Origin: Ruminococcus sp. AM22-13
GTDB taxonomy: Bacteria > Bacillota > Clostridia > Lachnospirales > Lachnospiraceae
Reading direction: 5' to 3'
Length of the DNA: 33,120 nt
NCBI RefSeq assembly: GCF_003471165.1
Contig: NZ_QRIL01000037.1
Span: forward strand, 1 to 33,120
Shown here: positions 1-8,043 of the stretch, piece by piece
Layout: each line of letters begins with the position of its first letter
How positions within the stretch are numbered: position 1 is the stretch's first letter
Translations under genes and position numbers: made by a program
The notes under the pieces: generated by a model
Database searches by the model: none
Told to the model about the DNA's origin: nothing
The model's input: the letters and a program-made list of their open reading frames with translations, nothing else

Positions 1-146
1 ACCTTAATTATATCAGATATATGATTTTACGACCACTTTTTCAGTGGCGTCCCTGAAGAGGTGGGAGAATTCTTGCTACATTTGTTAAAAATGGCACTTA
101 TTTCGCATTTTCGAGTAATACACTACGAGTTCTGTCAACAAAACGT

Positions 147-184
147 AAAAAACAGGACATTCCGCATCTCTGCAAAATGTCCTG
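147..184 (-). terminator. Intrinsic terminator of the EF-G-like gene
   Basis: The arms CAGGACATT (153-161) and AATGTCCTG (176-184) pair perfectly over 9 bp. On the minus strand the hairpin runs into six U (147-152), about 75 bases past the stop of the EF-G-like gene. A U-rich stretch on the other side (CCGTTTTTATTT) means it may also stop transcription from the left. I see no gene between position 1 and 146. Confidence 0.8.
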
Positions 185-258
185 CCGTTTTTATTTCTTA
201 ACTATATTTTAATTCCTGCGCTGACACAAATTACTGCTCTGTCAGTAATTACCCTTTT

Positions 259-2349
259 TTATTCTTCCGCTTTATCTACCTTGCTTGCTCTGGCTTCAAT
301 TTCTTTTGCCTGAATATCTCCAGGAGCCTGCTCGTAGCGTGCAAATTCATAGGAGAATTCTCCGCTTCCACCTGTCATAGAACGAAGATCTGTGGAATAT
401 CCATAAATCTCAAGCTGTGGAACATCTGCCTCAATAATGGTATTGCCCTGATGATCAGGAGTCATACCAAGAACACGGCCACGACGTTTGTTCAGGTCAC
501 CCATAACATCACCGGTAAATTTATCCGGAACAGTTACTTTCATAGATACGATTGGCTCTAAGAGTATAGGTGATGCATCCATAAAGCCTTTCTTAAATGC
601 AAGAATCGTTGCCATCTTGAATGCCATTTCTGAGGAGTCTACCGGATGATAAGATCCATCATATAAGGTAGCTTTCACACCAACTACAGGGTATGCAGCC
701 AGAGGTCCTTTTAGTACGCATTCCTGAAGACCTTTCTCAACTGCCGGGAAGTAGTTCTTCGGAACTGCACCACCAACTACAACCTGTTCAAATTCATAAG
801 GTGTCTCCAGATCGCCTGATGGCTCGAAACGCATCTTAACATGTCCATACTGTCCATGTCCACCGGACTGTTTCTTATGTTTGCCTTCTACATCTGCATT
901 CTTACGGATTGTCTCACGGAACGGAACCTTCGGTTTGCTCAGTTCAACATCTACTTTGTAGCGTTCTTTTAATTTATTCATAACGATATCGAGATGCTGG
1001 TCACCGATACCGTAGATAAGACTCTGACGGTTTGCACTGTCATTTACTACACGAAGTGTTTTGTCTTCACTCATCATCTTCGCAAGTGCCTGGGAAATCT
1101 TATCCTCATCACCTTTCTTCACTGCTTTAAATCTCTTGCAGGTATATGGTGTGGAAAGGAGTGCTTTCGGATAAAGAATCGGATTTGCTTTTGTCGCAAG
1201 GCTGTCACCAGTCTGTACGCTGTTTAATTTGGCAATTGCACCAATATCACCGGCATGAAGTTCCGGAACCTCGATCGGTTTGGATCCTTCAAGTACATAT
1301 AATTTATTCAGACGTTCTTCTTCGCCTTTCTCTACGTTTAATAAAGTGTCATCGGATTTGATAACACCGGAGCATACTTTAATAAGAGAATATTTGCCAA
1401 GGAACGGGTCTGCAATTGTTTTCCATACATATGCGGATTTCACTTTCGTGAAGTCGTAGTTTGCTTCAAAGATCTCATTTGTCTTCTGAGCGATTCCGTT
1501 GCAGGAACGTTTGTCCGGGCTCGGAAAATATCCGCAGATGTCATCCAGAAGATTGGATACACCGCGAAGATTGATTGGTGAGCCCATGCATACAGGTACG
1601 ATAGATGCCTCCTGTACGTTCATTGCAAGCGCCGCGGAAACCTCTGTCACTGAGAAAGTATCTCCTTCGAAGTAACGATCCATGAATTCCTCGCTGGTCT
1701 CTGCAACAGATTCCATAAGGATATCATGATATTTCTCCAGATATTCATCCAGGTATTCAGGAATCGGGCATTCCTCTTTCTTACCTTTATCTATGTATTT
1801 ACGTCCTGCCTGTTTTACAACGTTTACATATCCTACGAATTTACCGTCTTCACGGATTGGGAAATGAAGCGGTGCGATCTTCTTGCCATAGAGTTCTGTG
1901 AGCTGCTCTACTACTTTACGATAGCTGACATCATCTACGTCCATGTCAGTTACAAAGATCATTCTCGGAAGTTTATATTTCTCGCATAAATTCCATGCTT
2001 TCTGTGTTCCGACCTGAACACCGGCTTTACCGGAAACTACAATGATTGCTGCATCTGCTGCACTTACTGCTTCTTCTACTTCACCTACGAAATCGAAATA
2101 TCCGGGAGTATCCAGCACATTGATCTTTACCTTATCCCATGGTACCGGAATCAATGTGGTAGAAATGGAAAAATGTCTCTTAATCTCTTCTTTGTCATAA
2201 TCGCTGACAGTATTTCCGTCCTCTACTCTTCCGAGACGGTTTGTCATTCCTGCTAAGTAAGCCATTGCTTCGGCCAGTGTAGTCTTGCCAGCGCCCCCAT
2301 GACCTAAAAGGACTACATTTCTAATTCGGTCAGTTCTAAATACATCCAT
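259..2349 (-). CDS. Elongation factor G-like translational GTPase (EF-G paralogue type)
   Basis: A 696-residue protein of the EF-G family; canonical EF-G drives GTP-dependent ribosome translocation. The P-loop GHGGAGKTTL is at residues 16-25 and the G3 motif DTPG at 80-83. Domains II to V follow, with the domain IV motif GGHGQYGHV. The start has a GGGAGG site 7 bases upstream. It stands alone rather than in an rpsL-rpsG-fusA-tufA str operon, which suggests the second EF-G-like protein common in Clostridia rather than housekeeping FusA. Oddly, the G4 motif that is normally NKxD reads TDMD (134-137), which may change guanine-base recognition. A tetracycline-protection role is possible by family resemblance, but nothing here shows it. 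Confidence 0.88.
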   Translation of the reverse strand: MDVFRTDRIRNVVLLGHGGAGKTTLAEAMAYLAGMTNRLGRVEDGNTVSDYDKEEIKRHFSISTTLIPVPWDKVKINVLDTPGYFDFVGEVEEAVSAADAAIIVVSGKAGVQVGTQKAWNLCEKYKLPRMIFVTDMDVDDVSYRKVVEQLTELYGKKIAPLHFPIREDGKFVGYVNVVKQAGRKYIDKGKKEECPIPEYLDEYLEKYHDILMESVAETSEEFMDRYFEGDTFSVTEVSAALAMNVQEASIVPVCMGSPINLRGVSNLLDDICGYFPSPDKRSCNGIAQKTNEIFEANYDFTKVKSAYVWKTIADPFLGKYSLIKVCSGVIKSDDTLLNVEKGEEERLNKLYVLEGSKPIEVPELHAGDIGAIAKLNSVQTGDSLATKANPILYPKALLSTPYTCKRFKAVKKGDEDKISQALAKMMSEDKTLRVVNDSANRQSLIYGIGDQHLDIVMNKLKERYKVDVELSKPKVPFRETIRKNADVEGKHKKQSGGHGQYGHVKMRFEPSGDLETPYEFEQVVVGGAVPKNYFPAVEKGLQECVLKGPLAAYPVVGVKATLYDGSYHPVDSSEMAFKMATILAFKKGFMDASPILLEPIVSMKVTVPDKFTGDVMGDLNKRRGRVLGMTPDHQGNTIIEADVPQLEIYGYSTDLRSMTGGSGEFSYEFARYEQAPGDIQAKEIEARASKVDKAEE

Positions 2350-2418
2350 GTTGCGTACCTCCCTGTTTGTCTGTTATGTTGTCGCTGCTTATAACGCCCG
2401 CAGCAACGATATGGCTAT

Positions 2419-2447
2419 ATATTACTAAATTTTTTTGTATTTTTCAA
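2419..2447 (-). promoter_or_regulatory. Candidate promoter of the EF-G-like gene
   Basis: On the minus strand TTGAAA (2447-2442) is followed by a 17-base spacer and TAATAT (2424-2419), about 70 bases upstream of the start codon. The -35 box matches 5 of 6 consensus positions and the -10 box 4 of 6. The call is by eye. Confidence 0.45.
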
Positions 2448-2618
2448 GTATTTTATGAAATTTTAACATCTTTTTTTGTGAACTCTTTGTATTTTCATAA
2501 GCATTTTATATATTTTCAGTAATTTTTGCAGATTTTAACTGTATAATTTGGCACAAATGCAATATCAGACGTATACAAGATTTTTATGTACTATTTATCT
2601 CTGGCAAAAAGTAAATGG

Positions 2619-2646
2619 ATATTGTTCACTTCGTGCACAGTAATAG
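2619..2646. repeat. Repeat family 1, left-end fragment
   Basis: The segment ATTGTTCACTTCGTGCACAG resembles the left end of the fuller copy at 2711-2852 (GTTACTGTTCACTCCGTGCC). It lies in the gene-free stretch 2350-3040, which otherwise is AT-rich and holds promoters and repeat copies but no coding sequence I can support. Confidence 0.45.
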
Positions 2647-2710
2647 TAAATATCTGACACTCTCATAAGTCCGTTTACTCTGTCGCTTTAAATTATTTAT
2701 GTACAAAAGT

Positions 2711-2852
2711 GTTACTGTTCACTCCGTGCCCAGTAACACGCTTCGCGATGCACAGAATTTATGCTAAACGCATAAATTCGCGCTGTATGTCTCGGGATTT
2801 TGGCATATTCATGCCAAAACGCCTCGCGGGATAGTGGTGTGTGAACAGTAAC
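2711..2852. repeat. Repeat family 1, full copy with 12-bp terminal inverted repeats
   Basis: A 142-base element bounded by GTTACTGTTCAC (2711-2722) and its exact reverse complement GTGAACAGTAAC (2841-2852). Inside are several perfect hairpins: GTGTTACTG/CAGTAACAC near the left end, GAATTTATGC/GCATAAATTC (about 2755-2779) and TTTTGGCAT/ATGCCAAAA (about 2798-2819). It has no coding potential. The architecture suggests a MITE or a REP-like palindromic repeat. Confidence 0.65.
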
Positions 2853-2871
2853 ATAAAAGTCTCTCAACGAA

Positions 2872-2900
2872 TTGACTTTTCAAATTATATCCTTTAAAAT
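2872..2900 (+). promoter_or_regulatory. Promoter of tyrA
   Basis: TTGACT (2872-2877), a 17-base spacer and TAAAAT (2895-2900) give a strong sigma-A-type promoter, each box matching 5 of 6 consensus bases. Transcription would start near 2907, so the leader carries the second repeat copy as structured RNA before tyrA. Confidence 0.7.
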
Positions 2901-2911
2901 AGAAAAATATG

Positions 2912-3005
2912 ATATGCAAATCGTATGAATTCACGCTGTATGTCTCTGGTTTTTGGTATGAATATGTCAAAACGCCCCGCGAAATAGCAGCGTATGAACA
3001 GTAAC
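2912..3005. repeat. Repeat family 1, partial diverged copy in the tyrA leader
   Basis: This stretch shares the sequence from AATTCRCGCTGTATGTCTC through AAAACGCC to the right end ATGAACAGTAAC (2994-3005) with the copy at 2711-2852. It lacks the left end and has several substitutions. It lies between the tyrA promoter and the tyrA ribosome site, so it should be transcribed. Confidence 0.6.
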
Positions 3006-3040
3006 AAAAAAAGCTATTTGAAAGGATGCAAGAAACCACT

Positions 3041-4132
3041 ATGAAAACCATCGGTTTTATCGGTCTCGGACTGATTGGCGGTTCAATCGCCAAGGCCATC
3101 CGGAAATACCACGAAGATTACCGTATCCTCGCCTATGACCAGGATCGGGAAACACTTGCCACAGCAGTCAGCAGTAATATGATCGATGCCGTCTGTGAAG
3201 AACACGACGAGCGTTTCAAAGGCTGTGATTATATTTTCCTGTGTACACCTGTAGAATATAATGTAAAGTATCTGGAATATTTTAAAGAGAATATCGGTCC
3301 TGACACCATCATCACAGATGTCGGAAGTGTCAAGGGCATTATCCATAAAGAAGTTGAGCGCCTTGGCATGGAATCCCGTTTTATCGGCGGCCATCCAATG
3401 GCAGGTTCGGAGAAAACCGGATTCGAGGCTTCCAGTGACCGCCTGATTGAGAATGCTTATTATATCATCACTCCCGGCGGCGAAGTGCCATTAGAGAAAC
3501 TGACTGACTTTACAGAAATGATTTCTTCCCTTGGAGCAATCCCTATGGTTCTTACAAGTGAAGAACATGATTTTATCACTGCCGGAGTCAGCCATCTTCC
3601 TCATATCATCGCTTCTGCACTGGTAAATCTTGTCAGCATGCTGGACAGTGACCAGGAATATATGAAAACGATCGCAGCCGGAGGTTTCCGCGACATCACA
3701 CGTATCGCCTCCTCCTCTCCGATTATGTGGGAACAGATCTGCGTGGAAAACAACCAGAATATTTCCAATGTTCTGGACGACTATATCCGTCTGCTGGTGC
3801 AGATCCGTTGTTTTGTAGATAATAAAGACTCCAAGAGTCTGTATCAGATGTTTGCAAACTCCAGAGATTATCGTGACTCCATCGATGTTGTGGACAATGG
3901 ACTGCTCAAGAAAGCATATGTCCTGTATCTGGACATTGCTGATGAAGCCGGAGGAATTGCCACTATCGCAACTATTCTGGCTATGGAGAAGATCAGTATC
4001 AAGAATATCGGAATTATCCATAACCGTGAATTTGAGGAAGGTGTTCTTAAAATCGAATTCTATGACGGAACAGCTATGGAAAAGGGTGCTGCACTTCTTA
4101 AGAAACGAAATTATATCGTATACGAACGCTAG
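3041..4132 (+). CDS. tyrA: Prephenate dehydrogenase with C-terminal ACT domain
   Basis: TyrA oxidatively decarboxylates prephenate to 4-hydroxyphenylpyruvate with NAD+, in the tyrosine branch. The 363-residue protein starts with the Rossmann motif GLGLIGGS (residues 8-15). It then has GGHPMAGSEKTG and SHLPH, typical of prephenate dehydrogenases, and a C-terminal ACT segment (about 290-363) that in this family binds tyrosine for feedback control. I chose the ATG at 3041 because the upstream ATG at 3026 directly abuts AAAGG and leaves no ribosome-site spacing; the site lies 14 bases before 3041, which is slightly long. aroA follows 142 bases downstream in the same direction, so the two form an aromatic amino acid unit. 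Confidence 0.92.
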   Translation: MKTIGFIGLGLIGGSIAKAIRKYHEDYRILAYDQDRETLATAVSSNMIDAVCEEHDERFKGCDYIFLCTPVEYNVKYLEYFKENIGPDTIITDVGSVKGIIHKEVERLGMESRFIGGHPMAGSEKTGFEASSDRLIENAYYIITPGGEVPLEKLTDFTEMISSLGAIPMVLTSEEHDFITAGVSHLPHIIASALVNLVSMLDSDQEYMKTIAAGGFRDITRIASSSPIMWEQICVENNQNISNVLDDYIRLLVQIRCFVDNKDSKSLYQMFANSRDYRDSIDVVDNGLLKKAYVLYLDIADEAGGIATIATILAMEKISIKNIGIIHNREFEEGVLKIEFYDGTAMEKGAALLKKRNYIVYER

Positions 4133-4274
4133 TACAGCGAATATTAAGTAACTACATCAATTGAACAGGATACAGATTTGAATGTACAAACAGATAAATA
4201 GTGTAGTTATTTCAAACAGTGTACTGGCCGCTTGATATTCAGGCAAAATATTATAAAACAGGCAGGAGTCAAAC

Positions 4275-5549
4275 ATGGAAATCAAAAAACAGACACACCT
4301 CTCAGGAGAGCTGACTGTACCAGGTGATAAATCTATCTCCCACCGTGCGGTTATGTTCGGTTCTCTTGCACAGGGTACGACAAAAATCACACATTTTCTG
4401 GAAGGAGCAGACTGTCTTTCTACTATCTCCTGTTTCCAGAAGATGGGAATTGATATTGAGCGAAATGCTTCAGAAATTCTGGTGCATGGAAAAGGCCTTC
4501 ATGGGCTGAGCGCGCCATCTGAAATTCTGGACGTAGGAAACAGTGGAACTACCACAAGACTTATCTCCGGAATTCTGGCCGGACAGGCTTTTACCAGTGA
4601 ATTAAACGGAGATGCTTCTATCCAGTCCCGTCCAATGAAGCGTATCATGACTCCTCTTCTTTCTATGGGAGCTGATATCGTAAGTCTCAAAGACAATGGC
4701 TGCGCACCTTTACGTATTACAGGTAAACCTTTGCATGCCACTCATTATCAGTCTCCGGTTGCTTCCGCACAGGTAAAATCCTGCGTACTTCTTGCAGGAA
4801 TGTATGCAGACGGCATTACCAGCGTTACCGAACCGGTGCTGTCAAGAAATCATACTGAGATTATGCTGAATTATTTCGGAGCAAAGGTATCTTCTGCGGG
4901 AACAACCGCTTCCATCGAACCGGAACCAGTGTTAAACGGACGTGAAATTAAAGTGCCTGGAGATATCTCTTCCGCTGCGTATTTTATTGCGGCAGGACTT
5001 CTCACACCAGGAAGCGAGATTCTTCTTAAAAATGTAGGAATCAACCCTACCAGAGATGGTATGTTGCGTGTATGCAAAGCTATGGGAGCTGACATTACAT
5101 TATTAAATGCAAGTACCGAAGGTGAACCTACTGCAGACCTTCTGATCCGCACCAGCAGCCTTCACGGAACCACTGTTGAGGGAGAAATTATTCCGACATT
5201 GATCGATGAGATTCCAATGATTGCCGTTATGGCCGCTTTTGCAGAGGGGACTACCGTCATTAAGGATGCGCAGGAACTGAAGGTTAAAGAATCTGACCGT
5301 ATCGCAGTTGTAACAGAAGGACTGAAACGTATGGGTGCTGACATTCAGCCAACAGATGACGGAATGATCATTCATGGTGGCAAACCACTCCACGGTGCAG
5401 AGATCAACTCTTATCTTGATCACCGAATTGCTATGTCCTTTGCTGTGGCAGGAACAATCTGTGATGGCACACTCACAATTAAGGATGGAGACTGTGTTAA
5501 AATTTCCTATCCGGAATTTTATGAGGATTTGTATTCTCTTGGGAAATAA
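4275..5549 (+). CDS. aroA: 3-phosphoshikimate 1-carboxyvinyltransferase (EPSP synthase)
   Basis: AroA joins phosphoenolpyruvate to shikimate-3-phosphate, the sixth step of the shikimate pathway. All family signatures are present in this 424-residue protein: PGDKSISHRA (16-25), GNSGTTTRL (88-96), QSRPMKR, SAQVKSC, KESDRI and DHRIAMSF. The length is normal. A GGAG site sits 7 bases before the ATG. It follows tyrA on the same strand. The 142-base gap contains the inverted pair AACTACA/TGTAGTT but no clear terminator, so co-transcription is plausible. Confidence 0.95.
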   Translation: MEIKKQTHLSGELTVPGDKSISHRAVMFGSLAQGTTKITHFLEGADCLSTISCFQKMGIDIERNASEILVHGKGLHGLSAPSEILDVGNSGTTTRLISGILAGQAFTSELNGDASIQSRPMKRIMTPLLSMGADIVSLKDNGCAPLRITGKPLHATHYQSPVASAQVKSCVLLAGMYADGITSVTEPVLSRNHTEIMLNYFGAKVSSAGTTASIEPEPVLNGREIKVPGDISSAAYFIAAGLLTPGSEILLKNVGINPTRDGMLRVCKAMGADITLLNASTEGEPTADLLIRTSSLHGTTVEGEIIPTLIDEIPMIAVMAAFAEGTTVIKDAQELKVKESDRIAVVTEGLKRMGADIQPTDDGMIIHGGKPLHGAEINSYLDHRIAMSFAVAGTICDGTLTIKDGDCVKISYPEFYEDLYSLGK

Positions 5550-5571
5550 TTTATAAGTAATTTTATACCAT

Positions 5572-5616
5572 AACTCCCAACGAATGTTTTTGTTCAAACA
5601 TTGTTGGGAGTTTTTA
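5572..5616 (+). terminator. Intrinsic terminator after aroA
   Basis: AACTCCCAAC plus AATGTTT pairs with AAACATT plus GTTGGGAGTT (one bulged base), giving a stem of about 17 bp followed by a U run. It lies about 22 bases after the aroA stop. Confidence 0.88.
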
Positions 5617-5869
5617 TTGTATAAAACGGGAATACTTTTTTCTTTTTAGTACATACTTATCATTAGATAAACAATACTGTCATTTCCAAAATTTGTTATT
5701 TTGCATCTTGTAAACAAATTATTAAAATGAAATTTTGTATTTTTATTAATACTTGAGATTTTTTATCCAAAATACCCTTTTCTTTTTTCAGAAAATCATT
5801 TATAATGTGTCTCGTAGCATTGTTATTATTTTAACAACATAATATTTTTATGGTAATTATATTCAGATG
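5617..5869. other. AT-rich intergenic stretch upstream of the D-lactate dehydrogenase
   Basis: This part of the 434-base gap between aroA and the dehydrogenase has no credible open reading frame. It holds a perfect TATAAT at 5801-5806 without a good -35 partner, and the short dyad TTGTT/AACAA near 5820-5840. If TATAAT is a -10 box, the leader would be about 170 bases long and would contain the repeat copy at 5870-5940. Confidence 0.4.
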
Positions 5870-5940
5870 CAAGCAAGTCCCACCCACTGCTTATTGCTCT
5901 TCGCAATTGAAGCAGGAGACTTACTTGATTCAGTTAAAAT
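5870..5940. repeat. Repeat family 2, copy A
   Basis: The outer arms CAAGCAAGTCCC (5870-5881) and GACTTACTTG (5918-5927) pair imperfectly around inner arms TGCTT/AAGCA and ATTGC/GCAAT. The result is one long hairpin about 58 bases long. Homology to the other copies continues into the flank ATTCAGTTAAAAT. The element occurs inverted at 9127-9185 and as a half copy at 7014-7050. Confidence 0.65.
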
Positions 5941-5983
5941 ACTGTATCTGATATATACCCGAACAGAGAGGAGCTAACTATTT

Positions 5984-6973
5984 ATGAAAATTTTATTTTA
6001 CGGCACCAAAAATTACGACGAGGAATTTTTCGAAAAGCTTCTTCCTTCCTATCCAGGTATTGAAATTAAATTTACAGAAGCAAATATTCACGAAGAAACC
6101 GCATCCCTTGCTCACGGCTATGAAGCCATCTGTGCTTTCGTAAACGCAGATCTGGGCACTCAGGTAATTGAAGAGCTTAACGTACAGGGCGTAAAACTGA
6201 TTCTTATGCGCTGCGCCGGATACAATAATGTAGATCTGGAAACTGCTCACAAATACGGTATAAAGGTTCTGCGTGTTCCGGGATATTCTCCGGAGGCTGT
6301 TGCAGAACATGCAATGGCACTTGCTCTCACAGCAAACCGCCACACACATAAAGCATACATCAAATGCCGCGAAAACAACTTCGCATTAAGCGGTCTGATG
6401 GGCGTAAACTTCTATCAGAAAACAGCCGGTATCATCGGTACAGGTAAAATCGGACAGGCAATGGCAAAAATCTGCAAGGGCTTTGGCATGAGAGTTATCG
6501 CTTACGATCTTTATCCGAATAAAAACCTTGATTATCTGGAATATGTATCTCTGGATGAGCTTCTTACAACCAGTGATCTGATCAGTCTTCACTGCCCTCT
6601 TACTAAGGAAACCAAGCATCTCATTAATGAAGAAACTATTTCTAAGATGAAAGATGGCGTGATTCTTGTAAATACTTCCCGTGGTGGTCTGATCAAAACA
6701 GAGGATTTGATTTCCGGAATCCGCGATCATAAATTCTTTGCAGTTGGTCTTGATGTTTATGAGGAAGAAACTGATTTTGTATTTGAGGATATGTCCGAGC
6801 GTATCCTGCAGAGTTCTATCACTCAGCGTCTTCTTTCCTTCCCGAATGTAGTCATGACTTCTCATCAGGGCTTCTTTACACGCGAAGCACTGGATAACAT
6901 CGCAGAAACCACTCTGGAAAATGCAAAGGCATTTATGAATGGGGAAGAACTGAAAAACGAAGTTTTTTCTTAA
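5984..6973 (+). CDS. ldhA: D-lactate dehydrogenase (D-2-hydroxyacid dehydrogenase family)
   Basis: It reduces pyruvate to D-lactate with NADH in the cytoplasm, a fermentative sink for electrons. The 329-residue length fits D-LDH. The NAD-binding motif GTGKIG is near residue 152, the catalytic Arg is in NTSRGGLI, the Glu in DVYEEE and the catalytic His in TSHQGFFT. A GAGAGGAG site precedes the ATG. The gene stands alone between an AT-rich leader and a terminator, with repeat-family-2 copies on both sides. Other 2-hydroxyacid dehydrogenases share the fold; the C-terminal helix region (EEETDFVFEDMS) favours D-LDH. Confidence 0.88.
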   Translation: MKILFYGTKNYDEEFFEKLLPSYPGIEIKFTEANIHEETASLAHGYEAICAFVNADLGTQVIEELNVQGVKLILMRCAGYNNVDLETAHKYGIKVLRVPGYSPEAVAEHAMALALTANRHTHKAYIKCRENNFALSGLMGVNFYQKTAGIIGTGKIGQAMAKICKGFGMRVIAYDLYPNKNLDYLEYVSLDELLTTSDLISLHCPLTKETKHLINEETISKMKDGVILVNTSRGGLIKTEDLISGIRDHKFFAVGLDVYEEETDFVFEDMSERILQSSITQRLLSFPNVVMTSHQGFFTREALDNIAETTLENAKAFMNGEELKNEVFS

Positions 6974-7013
6974 TTTGACGGAGTTTTCTTCAACAGAAAT
7001 CAGGCAGGTATCT

Positions 7014-7050
7014 GCAATTGAAGCAGGGGACTTACTTGATTCGGTTAAAT
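7014..7050. repeat. Repeat family 2, half copy B
   Basis: GCAATTGAAGCAGGGGACTT and the following ACTTGATTCGGTTAAAT match the right half and flank of copy A and the reverse complement of copy C. The left half is missing, so it cannot form the full hairpin. Confidence 0.6.
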
Positions 7051-7067
7051 ATTTACTTCTTCTAACG

Positions 7068-7095
7068 AAAAAAGCACTCCCACGAGTGCTTTTTT
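7068..7095. terminator. Bidirectional terminator between ldhA and the nfo operon
   Basis: AAAAAAGCACTC (7068-7079) and GAGTGCTTTTTT (7084-7095) form a perfect 12-bp stem with a CCAC loop and U runs on both strands. It can end the D-lactate dehydrogenase transcript from the left and the convergent nfo-flavodoxin-lipoprotein transcript from the right. Confidence 0.88.
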
Positions 7096-7103
7096 CATAA
7101 ACC

Positions 7104-7140
7104 GTCAATCGGATATTCACAATCCACTTCCGCTGCTTGC
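7104..7140. repeat. Repeat family 2, accessory block (inverted match to 9243-9279)
   Basis: The reverse complement of these 37 bases matches 9243-9279 at 33 positions, including the shared tail GAATATCCGATTGAC. Both blocks lie beside a family 2 hairpin, but in different relative order, so the block seems to travel with the family. Confidence 0.6.
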
Positions 7141-7174
7141 CTATTATAAGCGGAAAATGATGTAGTATTCCTGA

Positions 7175-7495
7175 CTATTTTGAAGTTTTTGTTGTATCTG
7201 AGGATGCAGCATCTTTTGCTGTATTTTCTGTTGTATTTTCTGTTTTCGCAGCATCTGCTGTCTCTGCGCTATCTGCATTTTCATCCTCAGGTTCGTCAAT
7301 CTGCTTCATATCTTCATCAGAAGTGTCCGCATCCATTTCATTGAGCTCTTCTTCTGTCAGCGGCTGAAGGTCGTCCTGATAGATTTCTTTGTTCGTAATA
7401 TCATCTTCTGACTTTTTTCCACAACCGGCCAGGCCGATAGATGCAAGAAGCATACCTGTAATTATCATGTATCTAAATTTCTTCATTCTATTCAT
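7175..7495 (-). CDS. Small acidic lipoprotein, function unknown
   Basis: A 106-residue protein with a basic start, a hydrophobic stretch and the lipobox LAGC near residues 22-25, so it is probably exported and lipid-anchored on the outer face of the membrane. The mature part is acidic and rich in E, D, T, A and S, probably disordered. Its ATG overlaps the stop of the flavodoxin gene (ATGA), so translation is coupled and it is the third gene of the nfo operon. No enzymatic motif is visible. Confidence 0.75.
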   Translation of the reverse strand: MNRMKKFRYMIITGMLLASIGLAGCGKKSEDDITNKEIYQDDLQPLTEEELNEMDADTSDEDMKQIDEPEDENADSAETADAAKTENTTENTAKDAASSDTTKTSK

Positions 7496-8043
7496 CCTTT
7501 CATCTTTAATTTAACTGCCAGATCTTTTATCTCCTGTATCATATCATCCCTGTCTCTGACCGGCACTTTATCTGTACGGTTTACATACACCGTTCCCAGA
7601 CTCTCACAGCTCATCTGGCGAAGCAGCATTTCTGCTGTGCTCTCTGCTTTCTCTCTTGGTCCGATACTTCCTGCAGCCAGAAGAACAGCTCCTGTTTTTT
7701 TCTTCGGAACCGGTTCTTCTTTACGGATATATCTGGCACTGAAATAGGTCTGCAGCCTGCTCATCACTGCAAGAAGCATGCCCGTAACTTCTTCAAAATA
7801 TACAGGAGAGGCAATAATAATGTGGTCGCATTCCTCAATATAGGAAAGAATCTCCTGCCACTCATCTTTAACCGCACATCCCGCATGGTCAAAACACCAT
7901 CTGCAATCTATACACGGACGAATCTGTGCCCTGTATGCATCAACCACTTTGTACTCTCCACCGAGATTTTCCTGTAATGTATGGATCATATATGCTGTTT
8001 CACCATTTTTCCTCGGTGAACCATTAAAAATCAATGTTTTCAT
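7492..8043 (-). CDS. Flavodoxin-like NAD(P)H-dependent oxidoreductase
   Basis: A 183-residue flavodoxin-fold protein. The FMN-phosphate loop is [10 protein letters not shown] (8-17), and the [13 protein letters not shown] segment is typical of NADPH-dependent FMN reductases. A Cys-rich stretch ([13 protein letters not shown]) resembles the iron-sulfur-flavoprotein type, but this is not the full cluster motif of that group. It overlaps the stop of nfo at its start and the lipoprotein start at its end, both as ATGA, so all three are one translationally coupled operon. The substrate is unknown. A role in redox or quinone handling is inference. Confidence 0.82.
   Translation of the reverse strand: MKTLIFNGSPRKNGETAYMIHTLQENLGGEYKVVDAYRAQIRPCIDCRWCFDHAGCAVKDEWQEILSYIEECDHIIIASPVYFEEVTGMLLAVMSRLQTYFSARYIRKEEPVPKKKTGAVLLAAGSIGPREKAESTAEMLLRQMSCESLGTVYVNRTDKVPVRDRDDMIQEIKDLAVKLKMKG

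Noticed and set aside
1..146. End of a gene or an RNA gene at the left edge.
   Set aside because: Short frames are present, but none has a recognisable domain. The small CCACT/AGTGG hairpin at 33-47 is too weak to support an RNA call.
3026..3040. Longer tyrA start at the upstream in-frame ATG (3026).
   Set aside because: AAAGG directly abuts this ATG, leaving no spacing for ribosome binding, and the added residues MQETT do not fit the family start MKTIGFIGLG.
2809..3099. Minus-strand frame of 96 codons upstream of tyrA.
   Set aside because: It runs through the repeat-family-1 copies, so its internal sequence repetition is a DNA-repeat artefact.
4499..5597. Minus-strand open frames inside aroA.
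   Set aside because: They are antisense shadows of a gene with all EPSP synthase motifs; they have no ribosome sites or recognisable domains.
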